The translations under genes were made by a program, and so were the position numbers. Under the pieces are notes generated by a model, which was not told the DNA's origin, did not search any database, and was given only the letters and a program-made list of their open reading frames with translations. Below, piece by piece: positions 37,193 to 46,847 of a stretch of DNA of 64,000 nucleotides. Origin of the DNA: Muribaculaceae bacterium (GTDB lineage: Bacteria; Bacteroidota; Bacteroidia; Bacteroidales; Muribaculaceae); contig JAGASI010000021.1 of the NCBI GenBank assembly GCA_017621845.1, forward strand, positions 1 through 64,000, given 5' to 3'. Position 1 is the stretch's first letter. Every line of letters starts with the position of its first letter.

Positions 37193-38509
37193 ATGGGACA
37201 ATTAGTAGCAATCGTAGGCCGACCCAATGTCGGCAAATCAACTCTCTTCAACCGCCTCACCGGTAGCCGCACCGCTATCGTAGACCCGACAGCCGGCACC
37301 ACACGCGACCGACAATACGGTAAGGTGGACTGGGGCGGTCGCGAGTTCTCAATCGTCGACACCGGCGGTTGGGTCGTAAACTCCGAAGACATCTTTGAAG
37401 GTGAGATTAACAAGCAAGTACACCTGGCCATCGAACAGGCCGATGTTATCCTGTTTGTCGTCGATGCCATGAACGGTGTCACCGACCTTGACGACTCGGT
37501 AGCCCAAATCCTACGCCGATCCAAGAAACCCGTCATTCTCGTGGCCAACAAGGTCGATGGTAACGACTGGCTATATAACGTCCCCGAGTTTTACTCACTG
37601 GGATTGGGAGACCCCTACCCCGTGTCGGCAATCAATGGCTATGGCACCGGCGACCTGCTGGACGAGATTGTCAAGGACCTCCCCAAAGAGGATGATGAGA
37701 CCGCCGGGCTCGACGATATACCTAAATTTGCAATCGTAGGCCGTCCAAACGCCGGCAAATCATCGCTTATCAACGCCTTTATCGGCGAGGACCGACACAT
37801 CGTCACCGACATCGCCGGCACCACGCGTGACTCGATTTATACGCGATATAACAAATTTGACTTTGACTTCTATCTCGTCGACACTGCCGGAATACGTAAA
37901 AAAGCCAAGGTCAACGAGGACATCGAGTATTACTCGGTAATACGTTCCATACGCGCTATCGAGGCCTCTGATGTATGTATACTGATGATTGACGCCACCC
38001 GTGGTATCGAGGCTCAGGATGTCAACATATTCTCATTAATTCAGCGTAACAAAAAAGGCCTCGTGGTCGTCATAAACAAATGGGATATCGCCGAGGACAA
38101 GTCCCAGACCGCCATCACCCACTTTGAAAATGCCATACGACAGCGTTTTGCCCCCTTCACCGACTTTCCCATCGTCTTTGCCTCGGCACTGACCAAACAA
38201 CGTATCTTCAAGGTCCTCGAGACCGCCGTCAAGGTATATGAGGCTCGGCGTCGCACAATACCCACATCCCAGCTCAACACCTACATGCAGGAAGTCATCT
38301 CGGCCTATCCTCCCCCAAGCAACAAAGGCAAATTCATCAAAATCAAATATGTCACCATGCTCAAGGGAGCCCAAATACCCACCTTCATTTTCTTCTGCAA
38401 CCTGCCTCAATGGGTCAAAGAGCCCTACCGCCGCTACCTCGAGAACAAAATCAGAGAAAAATGGGACTTCCACGGCACCCCCATCAACATATTCATGCGC
38501 GAGAAATAA
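37193..38509 (+). CDS. der: Ribosome biogenesis GTPase Der
   Basis: Der (EngA, 438 aa) has two GTPase domains in tandem, GRPNVGKST (8-16) and GRPNAGKSS (about 182-190), each with DTxG, NKxD and SA motifs, then a KH-like C-terminal domain. It acts in 50S assembly. A good terminator follows. Confidence 0.97.
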   Translation: MGQLVAIVGRPNVGKSTLFNRLTGSRTAIVDPTAGTTRDRQYGKVDWGGREFSIVDTGGWVVNSEDIFEGEINKQVHLAIEQADVILFVVDAMNGVTDLDDSVAQILRRSKKPVILVANKVDGNDWLYNVPEFYSLGLGDPYPVSAINGYGTGDLLDEIVKDLPKEDDETAGLDDIPKFAIVGRPNAGKSSLINAFIGEDRHIVTDIAGTTRDSIYTRYNKFDFDFYLVDTAGIRKKAKVNEDIEYYSVIRSIRAIEASDVCILMIDATRGIEAQDVNIFSLIQRNKKGLVVVINKWDIAEDKSQTAITHFENAIRQRFAPFTDFPIVFASALTKQRIFKVLETAVKVYEARRRTIPTSQLNTYMQEVISAYPPPSNKGKFIKIKYVTMLKGAQIPTFIFFCNLPQWVKEPYRRYLENKIREKWDFHGTPINIFMREK

Positions 38510-38533
38510 CACTCCCAACCACATCACCCCCTC

Positions 38534-38570
38534 ACGCTCCCACAGCCCCCGCCGTGGGAGCGTTTCCTTT
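38534..38570 (+). terminator. Terminator after der
   Basis: ACGCTCCCAC (38534-38543) pairs with GTGGGAGCGT (38554-38563), followed by a T-rich stretch. Confidence 0.75.
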
Positions 38571-38598
38571 ATAAGTATACACACTTTACGCAAAGCCG

Positions 38599-38678
38599 TG
38601 GATCAGCGGACAAGAGCCATTCACGGCTCAGTATACGCTACAAGCCCCTCCCGCCAGCCGCTCCTGTCCGCTGATCCA
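38599..38678. repeat. Long palindromic intergenic element (copy 2)
   Basis: TGGATCAGCGGACA (38599-38612) pairs perfectly with TGTCCGCTGATCCA (38665-38678). An inner hairpin GAGCC/GGCTC lies at 38614-38629. Bases 38603-38617 are the exact reverse complement of 215-229, and the right arm matches 215-232 at 16 of 18 positions. No coding frame is convincing, so it is a structured RNA or a dispersed palindromic repeat. It lies between the der terminator and the frr terminator; the rest of the 38510-38831 gap holds only those hairpins. Confidence 0.5.
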
Positions 38679-38712
38679 ACATTCCCGATTTGGGAAGGCG
38701 TTTAATCAAAAA

Positions 38713-38742
38713 AGACGAGGCCGTGTTTCCACAGCCTCGTCT
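38713..38742 (-). terminator. Terminator of pyrH-frr
   Basis: AGACGAGGC pairs with GCCTCGTCT (38713-38721 and 38734-38742). On the minus strand it is followed by a run of T. Confidence 0.8.
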
Positions 38743-38831
38743 ACAAGGGATGTTTTATGTTTAGCTTTTGAATTCCATCCCTTATGGGACTTATTCACCC
38801 ACCATCATGGCGGCGTGGTTCATGACGTTTT

Positions 38832-39392
38832 TTATACTGTCAGGATTTCTTTTTCCTTGACGGCAAAAATCTCGTCAATCTTCTTCATGAATTTGTCGTG
38901 GATTTTCTGGGCCGATGTCTCGGCGTCTTTCTCGACATCCTCGGGCATGCCTTTTTTGACGGCTTTCTTCAGACCCTCGATTGCGTCACGACGAGCATTG
39001 CGGACACTCACCTTGGCTTGTTCGGCCTCGGCTTTACATTGCTTAACCAGCTGTTTGCGACGTTCCTCGGTCAGAGGTGGTATCGATATACGTATCACTT
39101 CGCCATTGTTCTCGGGCATGATACCCAGCTCAGAGTTGATGATTGCACGTTCAATCTCCTTGAACATAGGCTTCTCCCAGGGGGTGATGGCGATGGTGCG
39201 TGCATCGGGGGTCGAGATGTTGGCAACGTTGGACAAGGGTACGGCCGAGCCGTAATATTCGACACGTATGCCGTCAAGAATTTTGGGATTGGCGCGACCG
39301 GCGCGTATACGGGCAAGGGACTCGTCGAGATAAGCGACGGCAAGCTCCATTTTTTCTTCTGCGGGGTCGAGATAGGTTTTAGGTTCGGTCAT
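38832..39392 (-). CDS. frr: Ribosome recycling factor
   Basis: Frr (186 aa) splits post-termination ribosomes with EF-G. The three-helix bundle pattern, including [22 protein letters not shown] and the central [22 protein letters not shown] block, is typical. On the minus strand downstream of pyrH, the usual order. Confidence 0.97.
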   Translation of the reverse strand: MTEPKTYLDPAEEKMELAVAYLDESLARIRAGRANPKILDGIRVEYYGSAVPLSNVANISTPDARTIAITPWEKPMFKEIERAIINSELGIMPENNGEVIRISIPPLTEERRKQLVKQCKAEAEQAKVSVRNARRDAIEGLKKAVKKGMPEDVEKDAETSAQKIHDKFMKKIDEIFAVKEKEILTV

Positions 39393-39424
39393 GGTGTATA
39401 TGTTTTAGACGATTAATATACAAT

Positions 39425-40135
39425 TTAATATACGGTGGTGCCGATGTTCTCGCCGGCGATGACACGCTCGAGATTTCCGGGGGTGTCCATGTCAAATACC
39501 ACTACCGGCATATTGTTGACCTTGCACATTGCCGTTGCTGTAAGGTCCATGACTTTAAGACCACGCGCAAGGACCTCATCATAGCTTATGCGATCAAACT
39601 TGGTTGCCGTGGGGTCTTTCTCGGGGTCGGCGGTGTATATACCGTCGACACGCGTGCCTTTAAGCATGACATCGGCACGTAACTCGACAGCGCGCAGTGC
39701 GGCGCCGGTGTCGGTGGTAAAGAACGGACATCCCGTGCCACCGGCCAACAGTGCCACGCGTCCGCGTTTCATGGCTTCGATGGCCACGCGGTTGGAGTAG
39801 TAAGTGCCTATGGGGTACATGTTGATAGCCGTGAACAACTCGGCGGCACCTCCGATACCCTCGATTGCCGAGCGTAATGCCAGTGCATTGATAACTGTGG
39901 CCAACATGCCCATCTGGTCACCGGTAACGCGGTCAAGACCCGAGGCCGCTCCTGATAGACCACGGAAGATATTTCCTCCTCCAATAACGATAGCTATCTG
40001 TATGCCTTGATCCTGTAATTGCTTGATCTGCTCGGCATACTGATTAAGTCTTTTTGTATCGATGCCATGCCCTTGTCCGGCGGCAAGCGACTCTCCTGAC
40101 AACTTCAGGAGTATGCGGTTATATCTTGTATTCAT
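39425..40135 (-). CDS. pyrH: UMP kinase
   Basis: PyrH (236 aa) phosphorylates UMP to UDP. Motifs LLKLSGESLAAG, VIGGGNIFRG, DQMGMLATVINALAL and GGTGCPFFTTDTGAALRA are conserved for the bacterial amino-acid-kinase-fold enzyme. It heads the leftward pair with frr. Confidence 0.97.
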   Translation of the reverse strand: MNTRYNRILLKLSGESLAAGQGHGIDTKRLNQYAEQIKQLQDQGIQIAIVIGGGNIFRGLSGAASGLDRVTGDQMGMLATVINALALRSAIEGIGGAAELFTAINMYPIGTYYSNRVAIEAMKRGRVALLAGGTGCPFFTTDTGAALRAVELRADVMLKGTRVDGIYTADPEKDPTATKFDRISYDEVLARGLKVMDLTATAMCKVNNMPVVVFDMDTPGNLERVIAGENIGTTVY

Positions 40136-40186
40136 GGTTAGCTGGTCTTGACCCGGATGGATAGGGGTCGGTTAGGTTTAATATCG

Positions 40187-40215
40187 CAAAGTTACAAATA
40201 TTTTTCAGTTAACAA
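40187..40215 (-). promoter_or_regulatory. Promoter of pyrH-frr
   Basis: On the minus strand: TTG at 40215-40213, 18-nt gap, TAACTTTG at 40194-40187. Confidence 0.55.
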
Positions 40216-40224
40216 AAATATGGC

Positions 40225-40232
40225 TAATTTTG
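40225..40232 (+). promoter_or_regulatory. -7 element of sufC operon
   Basis: TAATTTTG, 86 bp upstream of sufC and divergent from the pyrH promoter. No Iron-regulator site is recognised. Confidence 0.4.
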
Positions 40233-40317
40233 TGATTGACATTTTGTGTTATTTCTCAACACTTCATGCCCTAATAATGTTTCTTCAATTAAAGGACAAC
40301 AACAACTACTATTAACA

Positions 40318-41088
40318 ATGAACAATCCCGATATATTGTTACAGGTCAACGACCTGCGTGCTTCAATAGACACTAAGGAAATCCTGCGTGGTATCAATCT
40401 CACTGTACGCCCCGGGGAGGTACATGCCATCATGGGACCCAACGGCTCGGGCAAGAGTACTCTCTCGGGAGTGCTTGCCGGCAATCCACGCTATACCGTC
40501 ACCGGCGGAACAGCCTCACTGGGAGGTGTCGACCTGCTGTCACTCTCGCCCGAGGACCGTTCCCACGAGGGCCTGTTTCTGTCTTTTCAATACCCGGTAG
40601 AGATCCCGGGCGTGAGCATGGTCAACTTTATGCGTGCCGCTCTCAATGCCAAGCGCAAGTACCTTGGCCAGGACCCTCTCTCGGCCAGCGAATTCCTAAA
40701 GCTCATGAGAGTCAAACGCCAGGTCGTGGAATTGGACTCCAAACTCGCCTCACGCTCGGTCAACGAGGGGTTTTCGGGAGGTGAGAAAAAACGTAACGAG
40801 ATATTCCAGATGGCTGTTCTTGAACCTCGCCTCTCAATACTCGACGAGACCGACTCGGGCCTTGATATCGATGCCCTGAGGATTGTGGCCTCGGGTGTCA
40901 ACAAGCTCAAGACTCCCGACAACGCCACTATAGTCATCACCCACTACCAACGACTTCTCGACTATATCAAGCCTGACTATGTGCATATCCTCTACAAGGG
41001 ACGCATCGTACATACGGCAGGACCGGAACTCGCTCTTGAACTTGAGGAAAAGGGTTATGACTGGATTAAGGAACAATACAACGACTGA
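40318..41088 (+). CDS. sufC: Fe-S assembly ATPase SufC
   Basis: SufC (256 aa) is the ABC-type ATPase of the SUF iron-sulfur cluster scaffold. Walker A GPNGSGKST (about 40-48), signature region SGGEKKRNEI and Walker B LSILDETDSGLDIDAL are present. I choose ATG at 40318 because the family's strand (LLQVNDLRAS) starts just after. Unusually it opens the operon: sufB, normally upstream, is missing and pyrH lies on the other strand instead. Confidence 0.94.
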   Translation: MNNPDILLQVNDLRASIDTKEILRGINLTVRPGEVHAIMGPNGSGKSTLSGVLAGNPRYTVTGGTASLGGVDLLSLSPEDRSHEGLFLSFQYPVEIPGVSMVNFMRAALNAKRKYLGQDPLSASEFLKLMRVKRQVVELDSKLASRSVNEGFSGGEKKRNEIFQMAVLEPRLSILDETDSGLDIDALRIVASGVNKLKTPDNATIVITHYQRLLDYIKPDYVHILYKGRIVHTAGPELALELEEKGYDWIKEQYND

Positions 41089-41094
41089 CGTCCC

Positions 41095-42459
41095 ATGAGT
41101 GCCATTAATCAATATATCGACCTATACAGGGCCCACCATGCCATTATCGAGCAACACTCCCGGCCTGTCATCAACGACAGGCGCGAGACGGCCCTTAATA
41201 CGCTCCTGAGTTCTTGCCTGCCACGGCGCGGCGACGAGGGATATAAGTATACCGATGTCAACGAGATGTTTTCACCCGACCTGGGTGTCAATATCACACG
41301 TGTGCCATTTCACGCCGACGTTGCCCGCGCTTTCAAGTGTGACGTCCCCAATATCTCTACCTCCCAGATTATCATCACCAACGACATGCTACAGGAGACA
41401 CGTGGCCTTGACATGTTGCCCGATGGTGTCACTGTATGTACCTTTGCCCGGGCCGAGACTGAGTGTCCCGGAGTGCTTGAGCGCTATTATGGCATGATTG
41501 CCGACAACGGCAGTCCCGCGGTTGCCCTCAACACCCTACTGTGTCAGGACGGAATTCTTATCCATGTGGCACGCGGTGTTCACTGTCAGCGTCCAATCCA
41601 GTTGGTCAACCTCTTGGCTGCTTCAGTACCCATGCTGGTGTCAAGACGCCTGCTGATTGTCCTGGAACAAGATGCCGAGTGCACGCTACTTACATGTGAC
41701 CACACCCACGCCCAATCGGTAGCTTCTACCATTTCCCAGGTCACCGAGATAGACCTGGCTCCGGGCTCATCGTTGCGTTTCTATGCCCTCGAGGAAAGTA
41801 ACGCCACGACATCTCGTATATCAACCGTCCAAGCCCGTGTCGACACCATGGCCCGTCTGGCACTCTCGCCTATCATTCTCACCTCGGGACGCTCTCGCTC
41901 CAACATCAATGTCGAGCTCAACGGTCGGCAGGCCGACTGCCGCATCTATGGTCTCGCCACCACTTCCGACACTCAGATAGCCGATATATCATCGACGCTC
42001 AAGCATAACGCACCCCACTGTACCAGTGACCAACTCATAAAATATGTCGCCGACGGTGACAGCCGCGCGGCATTTGAGGGTCTCATACGAGTCGAATATG
42101 GAGCACATCACACCGAGGCCTATCAGAACAACCGCAATATCGTGGCTTCGCCCACAGCACGCATACACACCCGCCCCCAGCTCGAGATTTACTGTGACGA
42201 TGTCAAGTGCTCCCACGGAGCCGCTACCGGCATGCTCGACGCCGATGCCCTGTTCTACATGCAGTCACGCGGTATTCCCCGTGAACAGGCCCGCTCGATG
42301 CTCATGCAAGCTTTTATGTGTGACATTCTCGACAAGGTTACCCTTGAGCCACTGCGCGACCGTCTCCGTCACCTCATAGAGCGTCGTCTCGCCACCATGG
42401 CCGATACCGATACCACCGCCGACGGGCGCGCCCTGTGCGACCGCTGTGGGGCTTGCTGA
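41095..42459 (+). CDS. sufD: Fe-S assembly protein SufD
   Basis: SufD (454 aa) pairs with SufB and SufC in the scaffold. The beta-helix core and the diagnostic end CSHGAATGMLDADALFYMQS with the conserved His are visible. The C-terminal tail LCDRCGAC, with three cysteines, is an addition not common in all SufD. Six bp separate it from sufC. Confidence 0.9.
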   Translation: MSAINQYIDLYRAHHAIIEQHSRPVINDRRETALNTLLSSCLPRRGDEGYKYTDVNEMFSPDLGVNITRVPFHADVARAFKCDVPNISTSQIIITNDMLQETRGLDMLPDGVTVCTFARAETECPGVLERYYGMIADNGSPAVALNTLLCQDGILIHVARGVHCQRPIQLVNLLAASVPMLVSRRLLIVLEQDAECTLLTCDHTHAQSVASTISQVTEIDLAPGSSLRFYALEESNATTSRISTVQARVDTMARLALSPIILTSGRSRSNINVELNGRQADCRIYGLATTSDTQIADISSTLKHNAPHCTSDQLIKYVADGDSRAAFEGLIRVEYGAHHTEAYQNNRNIVASPTARIHTRPQLEIYCDDVKCSHGAATGMLDADALFYMQSRGIPREQARSMLMQAFMCDILDKVTLEPLRDRLRHLIERRLATMADTDTTADGRALCDRCGAC

Positions 42460-42542
42460 GATGGTGTCTAAGTACCGAAACGTCGAAGGCCCGAAAAATC
42501 GGGAATTCGATGAGGTTCAAATTTTTTAATTCTTGATTTATA

Positions 42543-43757
42543 ATGGATATTCAAGCCATACGCCAGCAATTTCCGATACTCGACCGTCAGATTTACGGCA
42601 AGCCGCTGATTTATCTCGACAACACGGCAACATCCCAGACTCCGCGTCGTGTCGTGGACCGCGTGGTAGATATGTACTACAAGCACCACGCCAATGTACA
42701 CCGTGGTGTCCATTGTCTGTCTCAAGAGGCTACCGACACCCTCGAGACCACACGCTCTCGTGTCGCCGCCTATATCAACTCTCCTTCCCACGAGCAGATT
42801 ATCTTTACACGTGGCACCACTGAAGCCCTCAACCTCGTGGCCTCGAGCTACAGCCGACTCTTAACTCCCGGAGACGAAATCATTCTGACGGTGATGGAAC
42901 ACCACTCCAATATCGTTCCCTGGCAAATGGCCGCCCGGCAATACGGACTGGTCATCAAGCACTGTGGTATCCTCCCTGACGGGTCCTTGGACCTGGAACA
43001 GTTCAAGAGCCTCATCACCGAGCGCACACGCCTCATCGCCGTGTGCCATGTCTCAAACGTCCTGGGTACCGTCAATCCCGTCAAAGAACTTATCGCCATG
43101 GCTCATCGGGCCGGCGCCGTAGCTGTTATCGACGGTGCACAGGCCTCGGCCCATCTCCCTATCGATGTTCAGGACCTCGACGCCGACTTCTATGCCTTCT
43201 CGTCACATAAGATGTATGGACCGACCGGAGTGGGAGTGCTGTATGGCCGACGCGAGTTGCTCGAGAAGATGCCTCCCTATCAGGGTGGTGGCGAGATGAT
43301 TGCCCATGTCTCGTTTGATGGCACCACGTTTGCCGACCTGCCATTTAAATTTGAGGCCGGCACCCCCGACTATACCGACATCGCCGCACTGGGCTCGGCG
43401 CTTGACTTTATAGCCGAGGTCGGCCTCGGGAATATCGCCGCACACGAGCATCATCTGCTGAAAGTAGCCACCGATCTCATTACCGAGAAGGTACCCGGGA
43501 TTACTATCTATGGCACCACTCCCGACAAGTCTCCGGTGCTGTCATTCAATATCGGTCACGCTCACCCTTATGACGTAGGCATGCTCCTGGACAAACTCGG
43601 CATTGCTGTCCGCACAGGTCACCACTGCGCCCAACCTCTCATGCAAGTACTCGGCATACCAGGCACAGTCCGCGCCTCTATGGCAGTATATAATACCGAA
43701 CAAGAAATGCTGGCCCTCGCCAACGCTCTGGCTCGCATAGCTCCAATGCTTGTTTAG
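42543..43757 (+). CDS. sufS: Cysteine desulfurase SufS
   Basis: SufS (404 aa) takes sulfur from cysteine with PLP and supplies it to the SUF scaffold. The PLP Lys is in FSSHKMYGPTG, His in MEHHSNIVPW, and the active-site Cys in RTGHHCAQP. Last gene of the suf group. Confidence 0.96.
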   Translation: MDIQAIRQQFPILDRQIYGKPLIYLDNTATSQTPRRVVDRVVDMYYKHHANVHRGVHCLSQEATDTLETTRSRVAAYINSPSHEQIIFTRGTTEALNLVASSYSRLLTPGDEIILTVMEHHSNIVPWQMAARQYGLVIKHCGILPDGSLDLEQFKSLITERTRLIAVCHVSNVLGTVNPVKELIAMAHRAGAVAVIDGAQASAHLPIDVQDLDADFYAFSSHKMYGPTGVGVLYGRRELLEKMPPYQGGGEMIAHVSFDGTTFADLPFKFEAGTPDYTDIAALGSALDFIAEVGLGNIAAHEHHLLKVATDLITEKVPGITIYGTTPDKSPVLSFNIGHAHPYDVGMLLDKLGIAVRTGHHCAQPLMQVLGIPGTVRASMAVYNTEQEMLALANALARIAPMLV

Positions 43758-43862
43758 CGACACCCTATAATACCGGATTACCGGCAGTATGGCTTAACAG
43801 GATACCGATGCTTGATACATCGGGTCTCAGGCCAATATTCAATCCCTGATAAGAAACTTTTT

Positions 43863-44876
43863 ATGAAAAAACTATATCTTGCTCTTATCACTATCGCGAC
43901 CTTGGTCATGAGCGCCTGCTCGAGTGATAACTCCTTTAAAATAAAGGGGCACCTGTCTGACAAGTCGACAACCAACCTGCGTATCATGTACAACAACGGC
44001 TCGACTGTCGAGACAATCATCATGGCTACCAACAAAGGAGACTTTGAAATAACAGGTAATGCACCCGATGATGGAACCGTCATCCAAGTTTACACCAATG
44101 ACTATCGCCCGGTGGGCCGCTTCTGGGTCAACAGCGGTGACGAATTGGAAGTCACCCTCAACCCCAAATCACCCTCCGACGTCACCGTCTCGGGCGATAA
44201 TGACATCGCCAAGCGATGGGCCGACTGGACAAGAGCCAATGCCGGCGTCCTCGACTCCCGTGACCGAGTCAAAGCCAATGGTTTAATCGAGAAATACATC
44301 AGGAACAATCCACGGGATATCGTTTCGACACTCTTGCTGGTCTACTCCTATGACTCATCGAGCAATCCTTCAAAAGCCATGGGACTGCTCGAAAGTATCG
44401 ATGTCTCGGCTCGCCCCGAAGCCATTGTCAAAGCCTACAAGACCTTAGCATCGTCAGTCGACGCCAAGACATCGTCACGACGCATATCAGCCATGCTTTA
44501 CCGTGTCAGGGGTGACTCTTTGGTAACTTTCAATCCTCGACGTCACGCCTACAATCTTCTGGTCTTCAGCGACGAAAACTCGGGACGCAGTGACTCAATA
44601 CTGGCATCGCTACGCTCGGCACGCTCCAAATATGCCAAGTCGCGTGTCGCCATCCTTGACCTGTCGCTCGATGCCGACACCCTGGTATGGACACGCAATA
44701 TCAACACCGACTCGGCCAACTGGGAACAAGGCTGGATGGCCGGTGCCATCTCGGCCACCCCGATAAGCAATCTCGCTATCCCTCGTCTTCCATATGTCAT
44801 TCTATCCGACTCGACGGGCAACCAGCTATACCGTGGCACATCTATCACAGCCGCCACTAAACATATAAAGCAGTGA
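43863..44876 (+). CDS. DUF4369-domain lipoprotein
   Basis: A 337-residue lipoprotein: signal peptide with lipidated Cys19 (VMSAC), then a DUF4369-like beta domain (FKIKGHLSD ... NKGDFEITGNAPDDG, about 24-110), a helical middle, and a C-terminal thioredoxin-like segment with the cis-Pro region LAIPRLPYVILSDSTGNQLYRG. The CxxC of active thioredoxins is not present, so a redox role is unlikely. ATG at 43863 is chosen since it opens the signal peptide. Confidence 0.8.
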   Translation: MKKLYLALITIATLVMSACSSDNSFKIKGHLSDKSTTNLRIMYNNGSTVETIIMATNKGDFEITGNAPDDGTVIQVYTNDYRPVGRFWVNSGDELEVTLNPKSPSDVTVSGDNDIAKRWADWTRANAGVLDSRDRVKANGLIEKYIRNNPRDIVSTLLLVYSYDSSSNPSKAMGLLESIDVSARPEAIVKAYKTLASSVDAKTSSRRISAMLYRVRGDSLVTFNPRRHAYNLLVFSDENSGRSDSILASLRSARSKYAKSRVAILDLSLDADTLVWTRNINTDSANWEQGWMAGAISATPISNLAIPRLPYVILSDSTGNQLYRGTSITAATKHIKQ

Positions 44877-44926
44877 GCAATACCGTTCTGTCAGATTACC
44901 AGCACACATAAGGCAAAGGCAACATC

Positions 44927-45715
44927 TCACCTGCCACTCCTCACTTTCCTGACACCGCGACACCAGGCTTGGATAAAAGCCTGTTTGGAAAGACGGTGCT
45001 GACGCATACTGTACAACAACATCCTGAGCCTCCATGTATGGCGGTTGGCAATATAGTGATAGGCCGCCGAGGCCTCGGCAAGTTGCTCGGCAATATCATC
45101 GCGCTCGCCGGTGGTAGCGCCTCCGTGGTGGATACACAGTATACGGTCAAAGAAACGCCCCTTCAATCCTTTCTGCAACAACTGATACAAGAAAACACTC
45201 TCCTCGCCGGCCACAAACAGCCGGCCACCAATGCCAAAGCGTTCATCAAACCACACCCCTGACCCAAGCACCGGCTCGCGTCTCAATGCCATCTCTATTG
45301 ACGACACATAGTAACCACACTTAGGGTGAGCAAGATCAAAGTCACCGGCAGGATACACCCTGCCATGACCTCCATCGGGCGTTGAATAACGGAATGTAAA
45401 GATGTCAAGCTCGGGATGCTCTTTAAAAATAGCTATTAGCGTCCTCAGCTGTTCAGGGCTATAGGAGACATCATCATCGCTGATTACCACCTCGGCGTGT
45501 GTGGCATGGCGCAACGAGACATTGCGGTTGTGACTCAATCCTCGGCTGTCATGCGATATCACCACCATATCAGGGCGCACCAACTCCCGCGGGACCTCAA
45601 TCCCCTCGGGATTCTGCCAACTCACCAGCCACTCCACGCCATCGACCCGCGGATGGGCGGCATCGACCACACGGCCTATGCCATCTCTCCCATATGTACT
45701 TATCAACACTTGCAT
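44927..45715 (-). CDS. Family 2-type glycosyltransferase (minus strand)
   Basis: A 262-residue cytoplasmic glycosyltransferase of GT-A fold. It begins MQVLISTYGRDGI, the first strand, and has the sugar-nucleotide metal site VISDDDVSY near residue 92. A downstream block (GVWFDERFGIGGRLFVAGEE) resembles the acceptor and catalytic region. I prefer ATG at 45715 to one at 45760. It diverges from another family 2 glycosyltransferase, so both may serve surface-glycan assembly. Sugar unknown. Confidence 0.8.
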   Translation of the reverse strand: MQVLISTYGRDGIGRVVDAAHPRVDGVEWLVSWQNPEGIEVPRELVRPDMVVISHDSRGLSHNRNVSLRHATHAEVVISDDDVSYSPEQLRTLIAIFKEHPELDIFTFRYSTPDGGHGRVYPAGDFDLAHPKCGYYVSSIEMALRREPVLGSGVWFDERFGIGGRLFVAGEESVFLYQLLQKGLKGRFFDRILCIHHGGATTGERDDIAEQLAEASAAYHYIANRHTWRLRMLLYSMRQHRLSKQAFIQAWCRGVRKVRSGR

Positions 45716-45761
45716 ACGCAAATTTAATCCAAAAACACCACACCCCCAAAGAAAAAACAAT

Positions 45762-45769
45762 TAACTTTG
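45762..45769 (+). promoter_or_regulatory. -7 element of GT2 gene at 45774
   Basis: TAACTTTG ends about 5 bp before the ATG. The expected transcription start coincides with the start codon, so the mRNA may be leaderless or nearly so. Confidence 0.45.
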
Positions 45770-45773
45770 TGTC

Positions 45774-46721
45774 ATGCTAACCAAGGACCATGATATAACG
45801 ATTGTCGTACCGGTGTATAATCGGGCAAAACTTGTCGTGCGCACCCTTGACAGCATCTATGCCCAGACCCACAGGCCAATATCGCTGATAATTGTTGACA
45901 ACAATTCATCTGATGACTCAGCGGCCATAGTCAGTCAATGGGCCACCGAGCACAACAGCACCGACTTCAGTGTCAGCGTCACCTCAGAGACACATCCAGG
46001 CGCTGCCGCCGCCCGCAACCACGGACTCTCACTGGTTGACACACCACTGGTAATGTTCTTTGACAGCGACGACACCATGCGCCCCGGCCTCGTTGAACAA
46101 TACCTCCACCACTTCAACCGACATCCCGACGCTGAGATTATATATACTGCCGCCTATACCCACGACCTTAAAGGCAACACCTATAAACTCAAGATTACAC
46201 GACACCATCCACTGCGCAACCATATCTATCATTCCATCCTCAAGACTGCCGGATATGCCTGCCACACCTCTCTGATACGTCGTGTCGGGGCCTGGGATAC
46301 CGATATGCGTGGGTGGGACGACTGGGTACTGGGCATAAGGCTATTGCTCGCCACCGACAAGGCCTACTTCATGCCGGGAACCTACATCGACATCTATTCC
46401 CAGGTCGAGTCAATCACCGCTACCGACTTTTCTTCACGACCACGCTTATGGGAAGATGCCCTTGACCGAGCCGACATGATTATCGACGCCGCCAACCACC
46501 GCGACCAAGCCTCACTCCACCGCCTCATCGACTACCGCCGTGTCATTCTTGCCGCCCACTATGCCCGCGAGGGCGCGGGCCAACAGGCTCACGACCTCTA
46601 TTCAGCCGTGATCAATCGTCCCGGGCAGTCTCGTCGCATGCAGCTGCTCATGTCCCTTGTTTACCACTACACACGTCTTGGAGGACGTGGTGCCGCCACC
46701 ATCGTCAACCCTCTTATCTGA
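45774..46721 (+). CDS. Family 2 glycosyltransferase
   Basis: A 315-residue GT2 enzyme: ITIVVPVYNRAKLVVRTLDSI (first strand and helix), DNNSSDD, AARNHGL and the metal-binding MFFDSDDTM, about residues 95-103. A C-terminal helical region of about 90 residues follows. The conserved first strand begins at residue 7, fixing the start. The nucleotide sugar and acceptor cannot be told. Confidence 0.9.
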   Translation: MLTKDHDITIVVPVYNRAKLVVRTLDSIYAQTHRPISLIIVDNNSSDDSAAIVSQWATEHNSTDFSVSVTSETHPGAAAARNHGLSLVDTPLVMFFDSDDTMRPGLVEQYLHHFNRHPDAEIIYTAAYTHDLKGNTYKLKITRHHPLRNHIYHSILKTAGYACHTSLIRRVGAWDTDMRGWDDWVLGIRLLLATDKAYFMPGTYIDIYSQVESITATDFSSRPRLWEDALDRADMIIDAANHRDQASLHRLIDYRRVILAAHYAREGAGQQAHDLYSAVINRPGQSRRMQLLMSLVYHYTRLGGRGAATIVNPLI

Positions 46722-46778
46722 CATCACGCCCCGCAGGAGTCGCGAAGACCCTGTTTTACTGATAAATTTTTGGTTAAA

Positions 46779-46809
46779 TTTGTAGTGTTACAGGTTTTTG
46801 TTATCTTTG
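46779..46809 (+). promoter_or_regulatory. Promoter of the RelA/SpoT gene
   Basis: TTTG (46779-46782), a 19-nt gap and TATCTTTG (46802-46809), 38 bp upstream of the start. Confidence 0.65.
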
Positions 46810-46847
46810 TAAAATGAACTGATTAAACCAACCTCTTGACGCCTAAC

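Noticed and set aside
44863..45260. Plus-strand open frames around 44969
   Set aside because: Antisense shadows of the minus-strand glycosyltransferase.
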